A stretch of DNA of 64,000 bases from Cedecea neteri NBRC 105707 = ATCC 33855 (GTDB lineage Bacteria; Pseudomonadota; Gammaproteobacteria; Enterobacterales; Enterobacteriaceae), in the NCBI RefSeq assembly GCF_001571265.1, contig NZ_BCTL01000014.1:28991-92990 (forward strand). The letters run 5' to 3'. Position numbers and translations under genes: made by a program. The notes beneath the pieces were generated by a model that was given only the letters and a program-made list of their open reading frames with translations, was not told the origin of the DNA and ran no database searches. Positions 1-9,321 of the stretch are shown in pieces (position 1 is the stretch's first letter; each line of letters opens with the position of its first letter).

Positions 1-377
1 CCACGTTTAACGGTGTAAGTGCTGCCGCCCGCGTAACTCCCTTTAGGGATATTGCCGTACTGGCGGTTGTAAACAATGCGGCCATTTTCGGTATGCACGG
101 GCTCAGAAACGACCGGCTGGGCCTGAGGCTGGCGAACCGGTTGAATCTGCGGTTGCTGAACAGGTTGGATCTGAGGTTGCTGAATCGGGGCGGACATTGT
201 CGGTGGCTTAGTCACCAGCAGGCTGCCGCTTGAGGAGCCTGAAGGGTTGCCGTTGCCGCCAACGGAACTGATTGGTGCCTGGGTGTTATTATTGCTTGTA
301 CAGCCTGCCAGCCAAAGGCTGGTTAGCGTTAACATCGCCGCCCGGCGTAAAGTGAAAGTTGGGCTTCCCGTGCTCAT
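1..377 (-). CDS. nlpD: NlpD, murein hydrolase activator lipoprotein (5' part only)
   Basis: Only the first ~125 codons are present; the gene runs off the left edge of the window. The translation starts with a lipoprotein signal peptide whose lipobox is LAGC (Cys26). A Gln/Pro-rich linker follows with repeated [12 protein letters not shown] units around residues 64-90, and then the start of a LysM domain (TYTVKRG). In E. coli, NlpD is an outer-membrane lipoprotein that activates the amidase AmiC at the septum. Its gene lies downstream of pcm and carries the main rpoS promoter inside it; that part is mostly outside this window. The ATG at 377 was chosen because the lipobox then sits at a normal distance. 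The C-terminal degenerate M23 domain cannot be seen here. Confidence 0.93.
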   Translation of the reverse strand, partial: MSTGSPTFTLRRAAMLTLTSLWLAGCTSNNNTQAPISSVGGNGNPSGSSSGSLLVTKPPTMSAPIQQPQIQPVQQPQIQPVRQPQAQPVVSEPVHTENGRIVYNRQYGNIPKGSYAGGSTYTVKR

Positions 378-507
378 TTATCCCCCAAAATGATAACCAC
401 CAGATATTCATAAAACACTGTAGAAAAGCGGCGTAAACCACGCCAGCTTTTGCTGAATTCGGCTACGTTACGCCGAATCAACAGCAAGAAAACCGGATAT
501 TTCCGGG

Positions 508-1134
508 TTATGCTAATTCGCCGCGCACTAAGGGCACAAAGCGAACAGCTTCTACCGTGTCGATTGAAAATTCGTCTCCGTGACGACGGACGCGTTTTAA
601 AAACTGCTGGTCGTCGCCCACGGGTAAAACAAGAATGCCACCGTCATCCAGCTGCGACAGTAGCGCAGTCGGAATTTCCGGCGGGGCCGCCGTCACAATA
701 ATAGCGTCGAACGGCGCTTTTGCCTGCCAGCCCTGCCAGCCATCGCCATGACGGGTCGAAATATTGTGTAAATCGAGCTGCTTCAGGCGACGTCTGGCGT
801 GCCATTGCAGCCCTTTGATGCGCTCTACGGAGCAAACATGCCCCACGAGATGCGCCAGAATTGCGGTTTGGTAGCCCGAGCCGGTGCCAATCTCCAGCAC
901 CTTTGAATGCTCCGTCAGCTCCAGCAACTCCGTCATCCTCGCCACCATATACGGCTGAGAGATAGTCTGACCAGACCCAATCGGTAACGCGGTATTTTCC
1001 CAGGCTTTGTGTTCAAACGCTTCGTCGACAAACTTCTCGCGCGGCACCTGCGCGATAGCCTCAAGAACCTGTTCATTCTTGATGCCCTGAGCACGTAATT
1101 GATCGAGAAGAGTTTGTACGCGTTTGCTTACCAT
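508..1134 (-). CDS. pcm: Protein-L-isoaspartate O-methyltransferase
   Basis: The 208-residue product has the length of E. coli Pcm. It uses S-adenosylmethionine to methylate L-isoaspartyl residues and so starts their repair to aspartate in the cytoplasm. The SAM-binding motif [11 protein letters not shown], is at residues 81-90, and the family segment [12 protein letters not shown] precedes it at 51-62. The start codon lies inside the end of surE (7-base overlap), so the two are translationally coupled. nlpD follows after 130 bases. Identification is by direct similarity to the enterobacterial protein and by gene order. Confidence 0.97.
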   Translation of the reverse strand: MVSKRVQTLLDQLRAQGIKNEQVLEAIAQVPREKFVDEAFEHKAWENTALPIGSGQTISQPYMVARMTELLELTEHSKVLEIGTGSGYQTAILAHLVGHVCSVERIKGLQWHARRRLKQLDLHNISTRHGDGWQGWQAKAPFDAIIVTAAPPEIPTALLSQLDDGGILVLPVGDDQQFLKRVRRHGDEFSIDTVEAVRFVPLVRGELA

Positions 1135-1889
1135 TGCGCCTCAACTCCGGCCTTTTCAAGCCAGTGGCCAACGACTTCATGGGCGCTATGTGCGGTTAAA
1201 TCGACGTGCAGCGGCGTCACCGACACATAACCTTCGTCAACGGCGGCAAAGTCGGTGTCCGGCGCAACATCCAGTTTTTCCCCCGGCGGGCCAATCCAGT
1301 AAACCGTGTTGCCACGCGGATCTTCTTGCCGAATCACCTGGTCTGCCGGATGGCGGCTACCGCAGCGGGTCACGCGAATGCCTTTGATTTGGTCAAGCGG
1401 TAAATCTGGGACGTTGATGTTCAGAATGCGCCCGGTGCGCAGCGGTTCCCGGGCCAGCGCCCGGAGAATAGAGCAGGTAACCGCCGCCGCGGTCTCATAA
1501 TGCTGATGACCATCCAGCGAGACGGCCAGCGCCGGGAGCCCTAAATGACGCCCTTCCGTCGCCGCCGCCACGGTGCCGGAATAAATCACGTCGTCACCGA
1601 GATTGGGCCCGGCGTTGATCCCCGATACCACAATATCCGGGCGCGGATGCATCAGAGCATTGACGCCGAGATAGACACAATCCGTCGGCGTGCCCATTTG
1701 AACGGAGATATCTCCGTTGGCGAGGGTAAAGGTTCTAAGCGATGACTCCAGCGTCAGCGAGTTTGATGCGCCGCTGCGGTTTCTGTCCGGTGCCACCACC
1801 TGCACCTCGGCAAATTCACGCAACGCCTTCGCCAGCACCTGAATGCCAGGCGCATGGACTCCGTCATCGTTACTCAGCAATATTCGCAT
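1128..1889 (-). CDS. surE: 5'/3'-nucleotidase SurE
   Basis: SurE is a metal-dependent nucleoside monophosphate phosphatase linked to stationary-phase survival. The start at 1889 gives [10 protein letters not shown] and 253 residues, the E. coli length; an upstream in-frame ATG at 1895 would add only Met-Ile. Predicted metal ligands are D8, D9, S39 and N92 (in SGINAG). The [16 protein letters not shown] signature follows. The 5' end overlaps the truD stop region by 20 bases and the 3' end overlaps pcm by 7, so truD-surE-pcm-nlpD read as one tightly packed operon. Confidence 0.97.
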   Translation of the reverse strand: MRILLSNDDGVHAPGIQVLAKALREFAEVQVVAPDRNRSGASNSLTLESSLRTFTLANGDISVQMGTPTDCVYLGVNALMHPRPDIVVSGINAGPNLGDDVIYSGTVAAATEGRHLGLPALAVSLDGHQHYETAAAVTCSILRALAREPLRTGRILNINVPDLPLDQIKGIRVTRCGSRHPADQVIRQEDPRGNTVYWIGPPGEKLDVAPDTDFAAVDEGYVSVTPLHVDLTAHSAHEVVGHWLEKAGVEAQW

Positions 1890-2916
1890 AATCACCCGCT
1901 GTGTTCATGAGTTCCCTGACAACGCTGGTGGCGAAGCTCCCCGCCGGTAACCAGAAATTCAGCTCGACGGTGACATCATCCCACCAGTTCCAGCTCAGCC
2001 CTTTGGGCTGAACCAGCATCGCACGGCGCGCCGCTTCCACACGCTCACGCTTCAACAACCCCAGCAGAAGCTCTTCTTCCGCCACGGATTGCTGCTCAAA
2101 AGCCAGCGCTGCATTTTGCGTTCCCCACTCGCCATCACCCGGCAGCGAAGCGGTGATCAGCAGTTCGCCGTCATTCACTCGCTGTTGCAAGGTTGGGAGT
2201 TCTTCCGGGGTCGCCACAAACCAGCTGCCGCGTCCTGCCAATTGTAGCGCATCACCATCAACAACTTGATTAAAGTCTGTTTTTTTCAGGCGCTGGCTAA
2301 CAATCTGATTAAACAACGCGCTGCGGGCTGCCGACAACCAAAAACTGCGTTTATTTCTGTCGCGCAGCGGCGCATTGCTTTCTGCCCAGCGCTTCGCCTG
2401 ATGCAGGTTGTTACCGCCAATGCCAAAACGCTGGCTGCCGAAGTAGTTAGGCACGCCCTGCCCGGCTACGGCCTGCAGGCGCTGCTCCATCTCGTGGCGA
2501 TCGCTCACCTCGCGCAGCACGAGGGTAAAGCGGTTTCCCTTCAGCGCCCCTAAGCGCAGCTTGCGGCGGTGACGAGCAAACTCCAGCACCTGACAACCTT
2601 CGAGCGTAAAAGCGCTCATGTCCGGCATCTCTTTGCCCGGCAGACGAACGCAGAACCACTGTTCGGTCACGGCATGTTTATCTTTTTGCCCGGCAAAGCT
2701 GACTTCGCGCGCATGAACCTTGAGGAATTTCGCTAACGCATCGGCCACAAAACGGGTATTGCAGCCGCTTTTCAGAATTCGCAACAGCAGATGTTCACCG
2801 TCACCGTCCGGGCCAAAGCCCAAATCCTCAATCACCACGAAATCTTCCGGGCTGGCCTTGATAACGCCGCTGCCCTGCGGTTTGCCGTGCAGCCACGTCA
2901 GGTTTTGCATATCCAT
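1870..2916 (-). CDS. truD: tRNA pseudouridine(13) synthase TruD
   Basis: TruD isomerises U13 of tRNA-Glu to pseudouridine. The 348-residue protein is one residue shorter than E. coli TruD because the N-terminus differs slightly. The catalytic Asp is D79 in GQKDKHA. The family signatures [12 protein letters not shown] and the C-terminal [12 protein letters not shown] are intact. Its ATG shares one base with the ispF stop (TAATG arrangement). Identification is secure from full-length similarity and from the conserved ispD-ispF-truD-surE order. Confidence 0.97.
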   Translation of the reverse strand: MDMQNLTWLHGKPQGSGVIKASPEDFVVIEDLGFGPDGDGEHLLLRILKSGCNTRFVADALAKFLKVHAREVSFAGQKDKHAVTEQWFCVRLPGKEMPDMSAFTLEGCQVLEFARHRRKLRLGALKGNRFTLVLREVSDRHEMEQRLQAVAGQGVPNYFGSQRFGIGGNNLHQAKRWAESNAPLRDRNKRSFWLSAARSALFNQIVSQRLKKTDFNQVVDGDALQLAGRGSWFVATPEELPTLQQRVNDGELLITASLPGDGEWGTQNAALAFEQQSVAEEELLLGLLKRERVEAARRAMLVQPKGLSWNWWDDVTVELNFWLPAGSFATSVVRELMNTAGDYANIAE

Positions 2917-3395
2917 TACTTGCTGGCCTTATGCAGCAGCGCCACGGCTTCGCAGGCAATACCTTCACCCCGGCCGGTAAAGCCGAGCTTTTCGGTGGTG
3001 GTTGCTTTGACGTTGACGTCATCCATATGGCAGCCGAGATCTTCGGCAATGAACACGCGCATCTGCGGGATGTGCGGAGCCATTTTCGGTGCCTGGGCGA
3101 TAATCGTGACGTCGACGTTACCGAGGGTAAAACCTTTGGCCTGGATACGGCGCCAGGCTTCGCGCAGCAGTTCGCGACTGTCAGCACCTTTAAAGGCCGG
3201 ATCGGTGTCCGGGAACAGCTTGCCAATATCCCCCAGCGCAGCCGCACCCAGCAGCGCATCGGTCAGGGCATGCAGAGCAACGTCACCGTCGGAATGAGCC
3301 AGCAGCCCTTTCTCATAAGGGACACGAACGCCGCCAATAATAATCGGGCCTTCGCCGCCAAAAGCATGAACATCAAAACCATGTCCGATACGCAT
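2916..3395 (-). CDS. ispF: 2-C-methyl-D-erythritol 2,4-cyclodiphosphate synthase
   Basis: IspF cyclises CDP-methylerythritol 2-phosphate to MEcPP, releasing CMP, in the MEP isoprenoid pathway. The 159-residue protein carries the Zn ligands D8, H10 (GFDVH) and H42 ([10 protein letters not shown]), at the same numbering as in E. coli. It overlaps ispD by one base upstream and truD by one base downstream, so the cytidylyltransferase and cyclase of the same pathway are translationally coupled. The intervening kinase IspE is not encoded in this window. Confidence 0.97.
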   Translation of the reverse strand: MRIGHGFDVHAFGGEGPIIIGGVRVPYEKGLLAHSDGDVALHALTDALLGAAALGDIGKLFPDTDPAFKGADSRELLREAWRRIQAKGFTLGNVDVTIIAQAPKMAPHIPQMRVFIAEDLGCHMDDVNVKATTTEKLGFTGRGEGIACEAVALLHKASK

Positions 3396-4105
3396 TATAA
3401 ATTCTCCGTTTGGGTTAACCGCGTAAGATAGAAAGCCGCCAGGGCAAGGTCTTCAGGGCGAGTCACCTTGATATTATCCGCCCGGGCGCTAATCAGTTCT
3501 GGATGAAAGCCGCAATATTCCAGGGCCGAGGCTTCATCGGTGATGGTGGCACCTTCATCCAGCGCGCGCAGCAGGCAGCTGCGCAAAAGTTCGAGTGGGA
3601 AAAGCTGCGGCGTCAGGGCATGCCAGAGATCTTCACGATCAACCGTATGGGCAATCAGCCCTTTGCCAGGCTCGCCCCGCTTCATGGTGTCGCGAACCGG
3701 CGCCGCCAGAATGCCGCCGACTTTGCTGGTGGCGGTTATCGCCAGCAGGTTATTCAGATCATCCCGATGCAGGCAAGGGCGTGCGGCATCATGCACCAGC
3801 ACCCATTCAGCATCACCTGCGGCCTGAAGGCCAGCAAGGACGGAATCTGCGCGCTGCTTGCCACCAGTCACCACGGTAACGCGAGGATGGGTCGCCAGCG
3901 GCAAAGAGGAAAAATACGTGTCGTTGGGGCTGAGAGCCACGATCGCCCGGCCCACACGCGGATGCGACATCAGGCTGGCCACCGCGTGTTCGAGAATTGT
4001 TTTGTCGCCGATGTGTAGGTACTGCTTAGGACATTCCGTTTGCATACGGCTGCCGATACCGGCGGCCGGTACCACGGCAATTACGTCCGGGGAGGAGTCT
4101 GCCAT
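3395..4105 (-). CDS. ispD: 2-C-methyl-D-erythritol 4-phosphate cytidylyltransferase
   Basis: IspD transfers CMP from CTP to methylerythritol 4-phosphate in the MEP pathway. The nucleotide-binding loop [11 protein letters not shown] lies at residues 11-21, and the active-site segment HDAARPC is near residue 105. I place the start at the ATG at 4105, which gives 236 residues and aligns exactly with E. coli IspD (MA-x4-DV-x-AVVPAAG). An in-frame GTG three codons upstream (4114) has no better ribosome site. ftsB ends 19 bases upstream. Confidence 0.96.
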   Translation of the reverse strand: MADSSPDVIAVVPAAGIGSRMQTECPKQYLHIGDKTILEHAVASLMSHPRVGRAIVALSPNDTYFSSLPLATHPRVTVVTGGKQRADSVLAGLQAAGDAEWVLVHDAARPCLHRDDLNNLLAITATSKVGGILAAPVRDTMKRGEPGKGLIAHTVDREDLWHALTPQLFPLELLRSCLLRALDEGATITDEASALEYCGFHPELISARADNIKVTRPEDLALAAFYLTRLTQTENL

Positions 4106-4124
4106 GCCTTTCACTTATGCTGAG

Positions 4125-4451
4125 TTATCGATTATTTTGCCCGGTGTTGGAGGTATTACCGTTGGCTGCGCGTTTGGAGGCATCCGGCACCAGGCGATAG
4201 AAAGTCTCCCCTGGTTTGGTCATGCTGAGTTCGTTGCGAGCGCGCTCTTCAATCGCTTCCTGGCCGCCGTTGAGGTCGTCAATTTCGGCAAAAAGCTGAT
4301 CGTTGCGAGATTTTAGTTTGGCATTGGTTGCCTGCTGCGCAGCGACATCTTCGCTGACGCGCGTGTAATCGTGTACGCCGTTTTTTCCGAACCACAGCGA
4401 ATACTGAAGCCAGACCAGCAAGGCCAGCAACAGCAGCGTTAGTTTACCCAT
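4125..4451 (-). CDS. ftsB: Cell division protein FtsB
   Basis: FtsB is a single-pass inner-membrane protein that joins FtsL and FtsQ in the divisome. The ATG at 4451 gives [14 protein letters not shown], a transmembrane segment over about residues 3-21. A periplasmic coiled coil follows at roughly 30-70. The conserved [11 protein letters not shown] and [23 protein letters not shown] segments are present. The product is 108 residues, five longer than E. coli because of an extended Asn/Thr-rich tail ([12 protein letters not shown]). An in-frame upstream Met (4475) is unlikely, because the ATG at 4451 is preceded by a purine-rich site and matches the family start. Confidence 0.96.
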   Translation of the reverse strand: MGKLTLLLLALLVWLQYSLWFGKNGVHDYTRVSEDVAAQQATNAKLKSRNDQLFAEIDDLNGGQEAIEERARNELSMTKPGETFYRLVPDASKRAANGNTSNTGQNNR

Positions 4452-4636
4452 CCTGCCCCCTGAAAAACGGCACAATCATCCCACAACTTTTTCGTCGACT
4501 CCACTGCGGCAAGCGACCCTGCGCGCCAAATCGCGCCAGAATTTACCACATAACGCGAATTCATGCGCGATTGCAGCAAGTTTAGCTTAACGTTGCCCAT
4601 AAATAGTCTGTTACGGTTTGACGCAGTTCGGCACGG

Positions 4637-4960
4637 CTACCCCATTAGCCACATGAAGAGCACGCCGAACATCAGCGCCACGGAGAGCAGCGTAGCCACA
4701 CAGCTAAACAGCAGCTTGCCACGCAAAATGGAGTGCAAAGCAATACCCACCACCACCGCGACAGGCATCAGCGCCAGGAAGAATGGCCAGGTGTAGAGGA
4801 AGAAAAAGAGCGTGTTGGGGCCATAGACCAAAAAGGGAATGCCTAGCGCCAGCAGCCACGACAAAAAGCCGATAAACGCCCCGGGCAATGACCAGGTGGT
4901 TTCCTCGACCGTCGGGCTGGGTTCAGCCGGTGATATAACGATATTCGTGCTGTTGCGCAT
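4637..4960 (-). CDS. ygbE: YgbE, DUF3561 inner-membrane protein
   Basis: This is a small membrane protein of unknown function, conserved next to cysC in enterobacteria. The chosen start (MRNSTN, 4960) matches the E. coli N-terminus and gives 107 residues; Met codons further upstream would extend into the cysC-ygbE gap. The conserved ETTWSLPGA motif is followed by three hydrophobic segments around residues 30-50, 55-75 and 85-105. It lies 50 bases after cysC and could be cotranscribed with cysDNC; no sulfur-related role can be read from the sequence. The 185 bases between it and ftsB hold no gene and probably contain the ftsB promoter. Confidence 0.9.
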   Translation of the reverse strand: MRNSTNIVISPAEPSPTVEETTWSLPGAFIGFLSWLLALGIPFLVYGPNTLFFFLYTWPFFLALMPVAVVVGIALHSILRGKLLFSCVATLLSVALMFGVLFMWLMG

Positions 4961-5010
4961 AACTGATTTCATAACCCTGATGGCCGGAAGCGTTGTGCTT
5001 CCGGGCGTCT

Positions 5011-5616
5011 TCAGCAATTGATGATATCGTCGCGACGCAGCAGGTCTAATATTTGGGCCACTAAATTTGTTACTAATTGTTCGCCGTCTAAGTGTATTTC
5101 CGCCTGCAGCGGCGCCTCATACGCCGAATCAATACCGGTAAAATTCTTCAGCTCTCCGGCTCTGGCCTTCTTGTAAAGCCCTTTAGGATCGCGCGCTTCG
5201 CAAATCGCCAGCGGCGTGTCCACAAACACTTCGTAGAAGCGCCCTTCTCCAGCTCGCTCACGCACCATTTGCCTTTCAGCCCGGTGCGGAGAGATAAAAG
5301 CGCTGAGCACGACAAGGCCTGCATCCACCATCAGGCCAGCCACTTCTCCGACTCGCCGGATGTTCTCTTTGCGGTCCCCATCGCTAAAGCCCAGGTCGCT
5401 GCACAATCCGTGGCGTACGTTGTCGCCGTCAAGCAAATACGTGCTTACGCCAAGTTTATGCAGTTCCTGCTCAAGCGCGCCGGCCACGGTTGATTTCCCG
5501 GAGCCGGACAAGCCTGTGAACCACAGCACCGCCCCGCGGTGTTTGTGCAATGCTTCACGCTGCTCGCGCGTAACGGGGTGAGCATGCCAGACCACGTTTT
5601 CATCATGGTCGGCCAT
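5011..5616 (-). CDS. cysC: Adenylylsulfate (APS) kinase
   Basis: CysC phosphorylates APS at the 3' position to make PAPS, the substrate of CysH. The P-loop GLSGSGKST is at residues 35-43, and the APS-kinase motifs [15 protein letters not shown] and [18 protein letters not shown] follow. The length, 201 residues, equals that of E. coli. Its ATG overlaps the cysN stop by one base (TAATG), so expression is coupled to the ATP sulfurylase subunits. It is the last step-specific gene of the cysDNC operon. Confidence 0.98.
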   Translation of the reverse strand: MADHDENVVWHAHPVTREQREALHKHRGAVLWFTGLSGSGKSTVAGALEQELHKLGVSTYLLDGDNVRHGLCSDLGFSDGDRKENIRRVGEVAGLMVDAGLVVLSAFISPHRAERQMVRERAGEGRFYEVFVDTPLAICEARDPKGLYKKARAGELKNFTGIDSAYEAPLQAEIHLDGEQLVTNLVAQILDLLRRDDIINC

Positions 5617-7043
5617 TATTTGCCTCCCAGCAGGTCACGCGCGCCCCAGTGTGGGAAGTGACGGCGCACCAGGGCGTTAAGCTCAAGTTCAAACGCACCG
5701 TATGCCGAAGGTTCCTGATAAACGTCCGCCTGTGGCTCGCGCACCATACCAGCGCCGACGGTCACGTTGCTCAGACGGTCGATCAAAATCAGCCCGCCGG
5801 TCACCGGGTTGGACTGATATTTATCGAGCACCAGCGGCTCATCAAAGGTCAAATCCACCAGCCCAATGCCGTTCAGCGGCAGGTTTTCCACCACGCGCTG
5901 AGTCAGCGAGTTAATCTCGACCTGGTACTGAATGTTGTCGACCCGCGCGCGCGTTTTCTTCCCGGCAATTTTGATATCAAAGCTCTGGCCCGGTACCAGC
6001 GGCTGCTCCGCCATCCAGACGACATCCACTTTAGCGCTCTGCACTGCAGCCAGCGATTCCGTCGCCTCCACCAGCAGGTCGCCCCGGCTGATGTCGATTT
6101 CATCTTTCAGCACCAGGGTGATGGCTTCCCCCGCGCCGGCTTGTTGCAAATCTCCATCAAAAGTCACGATTCTGGCAATGCTGGATTCCACGCCAGATGG
6201 CAGCACTTTGACGCGCTGGCCTACGCTCACGGTGCCCGAAGCGAGCGTCCCCGCATAGCCACGGAAGTCCAGATTGGGACGGTTCACGTACTGCACCGGG
6301 AAGCGCATTGGCTGCTGCTCCACGCCGCGAATAATTTCTACCGTTTCCAGCACTTCGAGCAGTGTCGGGCCGCTGTACCACGGCATTTGAGCGCTGGCGC
6401 TGGCGACGTTATCCCCTTCCAGCGCGGAAAGCGGCACAAAACGAATATCCAGGTCCGCCGGCAGCTGCTGGGCGAAGGTCAGGTAATCCTGTTTGATCTG
6501 CTCAAAAGTCTGCTCGCTGAACGCCACCAGATCCATTTTGTTGATCGCCACTACCAGGTGTTTGATCCCCAACAGCGTAGAGATAAAGCTGTGTCGACGG
6601 GTTTGATCCAACACGCCTTTACGGGCGTCGATCAGCAGGATCGCCAGGTCACAGGTTGATGCCCCGGTCGCCATATTGCGGGTGTACTGCTCGTGCCCCG
6701 GCGTGTCGGCAATAATAAATTTGCGCTTCTCGGTGGAGAAATAGCGATAGGCCACGTCGATGGTAATGCCCTGCTCGCGCTCGGCCTGCAGGCCGTCCAC
6801 CAGCAACGCTAAGTCGAGTTTCTCGCCCTGAGTGCCGTGACGTTTGCTGTCGGTGTGCAGCGACGAGAGCTGATCTTCATAGATCTGGCGTGTGTCGTGC
6901 AGCAGGCGACCAATCAACGTGCTTTTGCCATCATCGACGCTGCCGCAGGTCAAAAACCGCAGCAGGCTTTTGTGCTGCTGGGCGTGCAGGTAAGCTTCTA
7001 CGCCGCCTTCGTCAGCGATTTGTTGTGCAATAGTGGTGTTCAT
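5616..7043 (-). CDS. cysN: Sulfate adenylyltransferase subunit 1 (GTPase)
   Basis: CysN is the GTP-hydrolysing subunit of ATP sulfurylase; GTP hydrolysis drives APS formation by CysD. The EF-Tu-like G domain shows GSVDDGKST (34-42), DTPGHEQY (113-120) and NKMD (168-171), followed by two beta-barrel domains. The 475-residue length is the family length. It starts 11 bases after cysD and overlaps cysC by one base. Confidence 0.98.
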   Translation of the reverse strand: MNTTIAQQIADEGGVEAYLHAQQHKSLLRFLTCGSVDDGKSTLIGRLLHDTRQIYEDQLSSLHTDSKRHGTQGEKLDLALLVDGLQAEREQGITIDVAYRYFSTEKRKFIIADTPGHEQYTRNMATGASTCDLAILLIDARKGVLDQTRRHSFISTLLGIKHLVVAINKMDLVAFSEQTFEQIKQDYLTFAQQLPADLDIRFVPLSALEGDNVASASAQMPWYSGPTLLEVLETVEIIRGVEQQPMRFPVQYVNRPNLDFRGYAGTLASGTVSVGQRVKVLPSGVESSIARIVTFDGDLQQAGAGEAITLVLKDEIDISRGDLLVEATESLAAVQSAKVDVVWMAEQPLVPGQSFDIKIAGKKTRARVDNIQYQVEINSLTQRVVENLPLNGIGLVDLTFDEPLVLDKYQSNPVTGGLILIDRLSNVTVGAGMVREPQADVYQEPSAYGAFELELNALVRRHFPHWGARDLLGGK

Positions 7044-7054
7044 CTGGCGGCTCC

Positions 7055-7963
7055 TTAGAAATAACCCTGGCGTTTTTTCAGCTCCATAGAGCCGGCCTGG
7101 TCGCGGTCAATCATGCGTCCCTGGCGTTCACTGGTGGTGGAAACCAGCATCTCTTCGATGATCTCCGGCAGCGTCTGCGCGGTAGATTCCACCGCACCGG
7201 TCAGCGGCCAGCAGCCCAGGGTACGGAAGCGCACCATACGTTGTTCAATCACTTCGCCCGGCTGCAGATCGATACGATCGTCGTCAATCATCATTAGCAT
7301 GCCGTCACGTTCCAGCACTGGGCGCGGAGCCGCAAGATATAGCGGAACGATGTCGATATTTTCCAGGTAGATGTACTGCCAGATATCCAGCTCGGTCCAG
7401 TTAGACAGCGGGAACACGCGAATGCTTTCGCCTTTATTTATCTGGCCGTTGTAGTTATGCCACAGCTCAGGCCGCTGGTTTTTTGGGTCCCAGCGGTGGA
7501 AGCGATCGCGGAAAGAGTAAATACGTTCCTTCGCACGAGATTTCTCTTCGTCGCGGCGCGCACCGCCAAAGGCTGCGTCAAAACCGTATTTATTCAGCGC
7601 CTGCTTAAGGCCTTCGGTTTTCATGATATCGGTATGTTTAGCGCTGCCGTGAACGAACGGGTTAATGCCCATTGCTACGCCTTCAGGGTTGCGGTGCACG
7701 ATAAGATCGCAGCCGTAGGCTTTCGCCGTGCGGTCACGGAATTCGTACATTTCACGGAATTTCCAGCCGGTATCAACGTGCAGCAGCGGGAACGGCAGCG
7801 TACCTGGGTAGAAAGCTTTACGGGCCAAATGCAGCATGACCGAAGAGTCTTTCCCAATGGAATACATCATCACCGGATTAGAAAATTCGGCAGCGACCTC
7901 ACGGATAATATGGATGCTTTCAGCCTCCAGTTGCCGCAAGTGAGTGAGTCGTTTTTGGTCCAT
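7055..7963 (-). CDS. cysD: Sulfate adenylyltransferase subunit 2
   Basis: CysD is the catalytic subunit that adenylates sulfate with ATP to give APS. The PP-loop YSIGKDSS is at residues 34-41, and the protein has 302 residues as in E. coli. It is the first gene of the cysDNC operon. The 278 bases between it and divergent iap contain its promoter and an AT-rich stretch fitting CysB binding. Confidence 0.98.
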   Translation of the reverse strand: MDQKRLTHLRQLEAESIHIIREVAAEFSNPVMMYSIGKDSSVMLHLARKAFYPGTLPFPLLHVDTGWKFREMYEFRDRTAKAYGCDLIVHRNPEGVAMGINPFVHGSAKHTDIMKTEGLKQALNKYGFDAAFGGARRDEEKSRAKERIYSFRDRFHRWDPKNQRPELWHNYNGQINKGESIRVFPLSNWTELDIWQYIYLENIDIVPLYLAAPRPVLERDGMLMMIDDDRIDLQPGEVIEQRMVRFRTLGCWPLTGAVESTAQTLPEIIEEMLVSTTSERQGRMIDRDQAGSMELKKRQGYF

Positions 7964-8028
7964 AACCTTCCCTTAAGCAGATACGCCGCGGCCGTTCATC
8001 GCAGCCGCTTGAGATTTAATCTAAGGGG

Positions 8029-8095
8029 ACTATAAGTCTTGGGCTTATTTGTTATGAAATTACGAATTGGAATGACTAGTTCCCGAAAAGAATAA
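8029..8095 (-). promoter_or_regulatory. cysDNC promoter with probable CysB-binding region
   Basis: On the minus strand a TATAGT -10 hexamer occupies 8034-8029. Upstream of it lies an AT-rich tract with TTATTC- and ATTCC-type half sites (about 8045-8095), the kind of degenerate sequence that CysB, the sulfur regulator, binds at E. coli cys promoters. The -10 is seen directly; the CysB assignment is inferred from position and composition. Confidence 0.5.
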
Positions 8096-8241
8096 CGCCA
8101 CGGCAAAGCTAACAACAAAATGTGCTTAACCTGTCGTTTTTTCGCGGGTTTAAGAGCAAATGAAATTGTTTAACCTGGCTCACAGTTTCATACTAACGGC
8201 GCTTAAAGCTTCCGACTAATAAAGATGAATAAGGACGTACT

Positions 8242-9282
8242 ATGTTTTCCGCATTGCGCCGCTCGGTGATTTGCCTGGCGCTGGGCGCGTGCTTTAGCTT
8301 TCCCGCAGGGGCGAAGGTCACGCAGCAAGGCGACATTGCCGACCAGCAAACCCGCCACATCGCGACTTATTTTCCCGGCCGAATGACCGGCAGTCCTGCC
8401 GAAATGCTGGCCGCAGACTATATTCAGCAACAGTTTAAAAGCTGGGGATACCAGAGCGATATTCGCCAGTTTAATACTCGCTATATCTACACCACGAAAG
8501 CGGGCCATCAGACCTGGCATAACGTCACCACCAGCAGCGTGATTGCCGCCCGTGAAGGTAAACAGCCGCAGCAAATTATTATCATGGCGCATCTGGACAC
8601 CTATACGCCGCTCAATGATAAAGACGTGGACAATAATCTCGGCGGCCTGACGCTACAGGGCGTGGACGATAATGCTTCCGGCCTTGGCGTCATGCTGGAG
8701 CTGGCGGAGCGCCTGAAAGATATTCCTACCCGCTACGGCATCCACTTTATTGCTACCAGCGGAGAAGAAATTGGCTCCCTGGGCGCGAAAAACATTCTGG
8801 AGCGCATGAGCAAAGAAGAGCAGGCCAACACGCTGCTGGTGATCAATCTGGACAGCCTGATCGTGGGCGATAAGCTTTATTTCAATAGCGGCGTATCAAC
8901 GCCTGCGGCCGTGCGCAAACTGACCCGCGACCGCGCGCTTACGCTTGCCCATCGTGCCGGGATTCAGGCCACCAGCAATCCGGGGCTGAATACGAAATAC
9001 CCGAAAGGCACCGGCTGCTGTGGCGATGCTGAACCGTTTGATAAAGCCGGGATCCCGGTGCTATCCGTGGAAGCCACCAACTGGGCACTTGGGGCAAAAG
9101 ACGGTTATCAGCAGCGCAGTAAAAACAAGGCATTTCCAAACGGCACCAGCTGGCATAACGCCACGCTCGATAACCTTGAGTATCTGGATAAGGCACTGCC
9201 GGGGAGAATTAAGCGCCGCAGCCATGACACGGTGCGTATACTGCTCCCGCTGGTGAAAGAGTTGGCGAAGGCCGGGAAGTGA
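8242..9282 (+). CDS. iap: Iap, periplasmic M28-type aminopeptidase (alkaline phosphatase isozyme conversion)
   Basis: In E. coli, Iap trims the N-terminal Arg of periplasmic alkaline phosphatase. The protein begins with a Sec signal peptide (about residues 1-24, ending FPAGA-K). The M28 zinc-peptidase core shows the metal-binding sequences MAHLDTY, VDDNASG and TSGEEIGSLGA, plus VINLDSLIVGD further on. The 346-residue length is the family length. It is divergent from cysD. In E. coli K-12 the gap between iap and cysH holds the cas genes and CRISPR-I; here it holds a glycosidase/porin pair instead. Confidence 0.95.
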   Translation: MFSALRRSVICLALGACFSFPAGAKVTQQGDIADQQTRHIATYFPGRMTGSPAEMLAADYIQQQFKSWGYQSDIRQFNTRYIYTTKAGHQTWHNVTTSSVIAAREGKQPQQIIIMAHLDTYTPLNDKDVDNNLGGLTLQGVDDNASGLGVMLELAERLKDIPTRYGIHFIATSGEEIGSLGAKNILERMSKEEQANTLLVINLDSLIVGDKLYFNSGVSTPAAVRKLTRDRALTLAHRAGIQATSNPGLNTKYPKGTGCCGDAEPFDKAGIPVLSVEATNWALGAKDGYQQRSKNKAFPNGTSWHNATLDNLEYLDKALPGRIKRRSHDTVRILLPLVKELAKAGK

Positions 9283-9288
9283 TCGGGC

Positions 9289-9312
9289 AGGAGCGGCTAT
9301 AGCACCGCTCCT
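9289..9312. terminator. Bidirectional hairpin between convergent iap and the GH9 gene
   Basis: An 8-bp perfect stem (AGGAGCGG/CCGCTCCT) with an 8-base loop lies between the iap stop and the GH9 stop. The following T-rich run is interrupted, so termination may be only partial in the plus direction. Confidence 0.6.
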
Positions 9313-9321
9313 CCTTATTTA

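Noticed and set aside
5649..6659. Plus-strand open frame (336 codons) antisense to cysN
   Set aside because: The His/Gln-rich translation and complete overlap with a proven GTPase gene mark it as a shadow.
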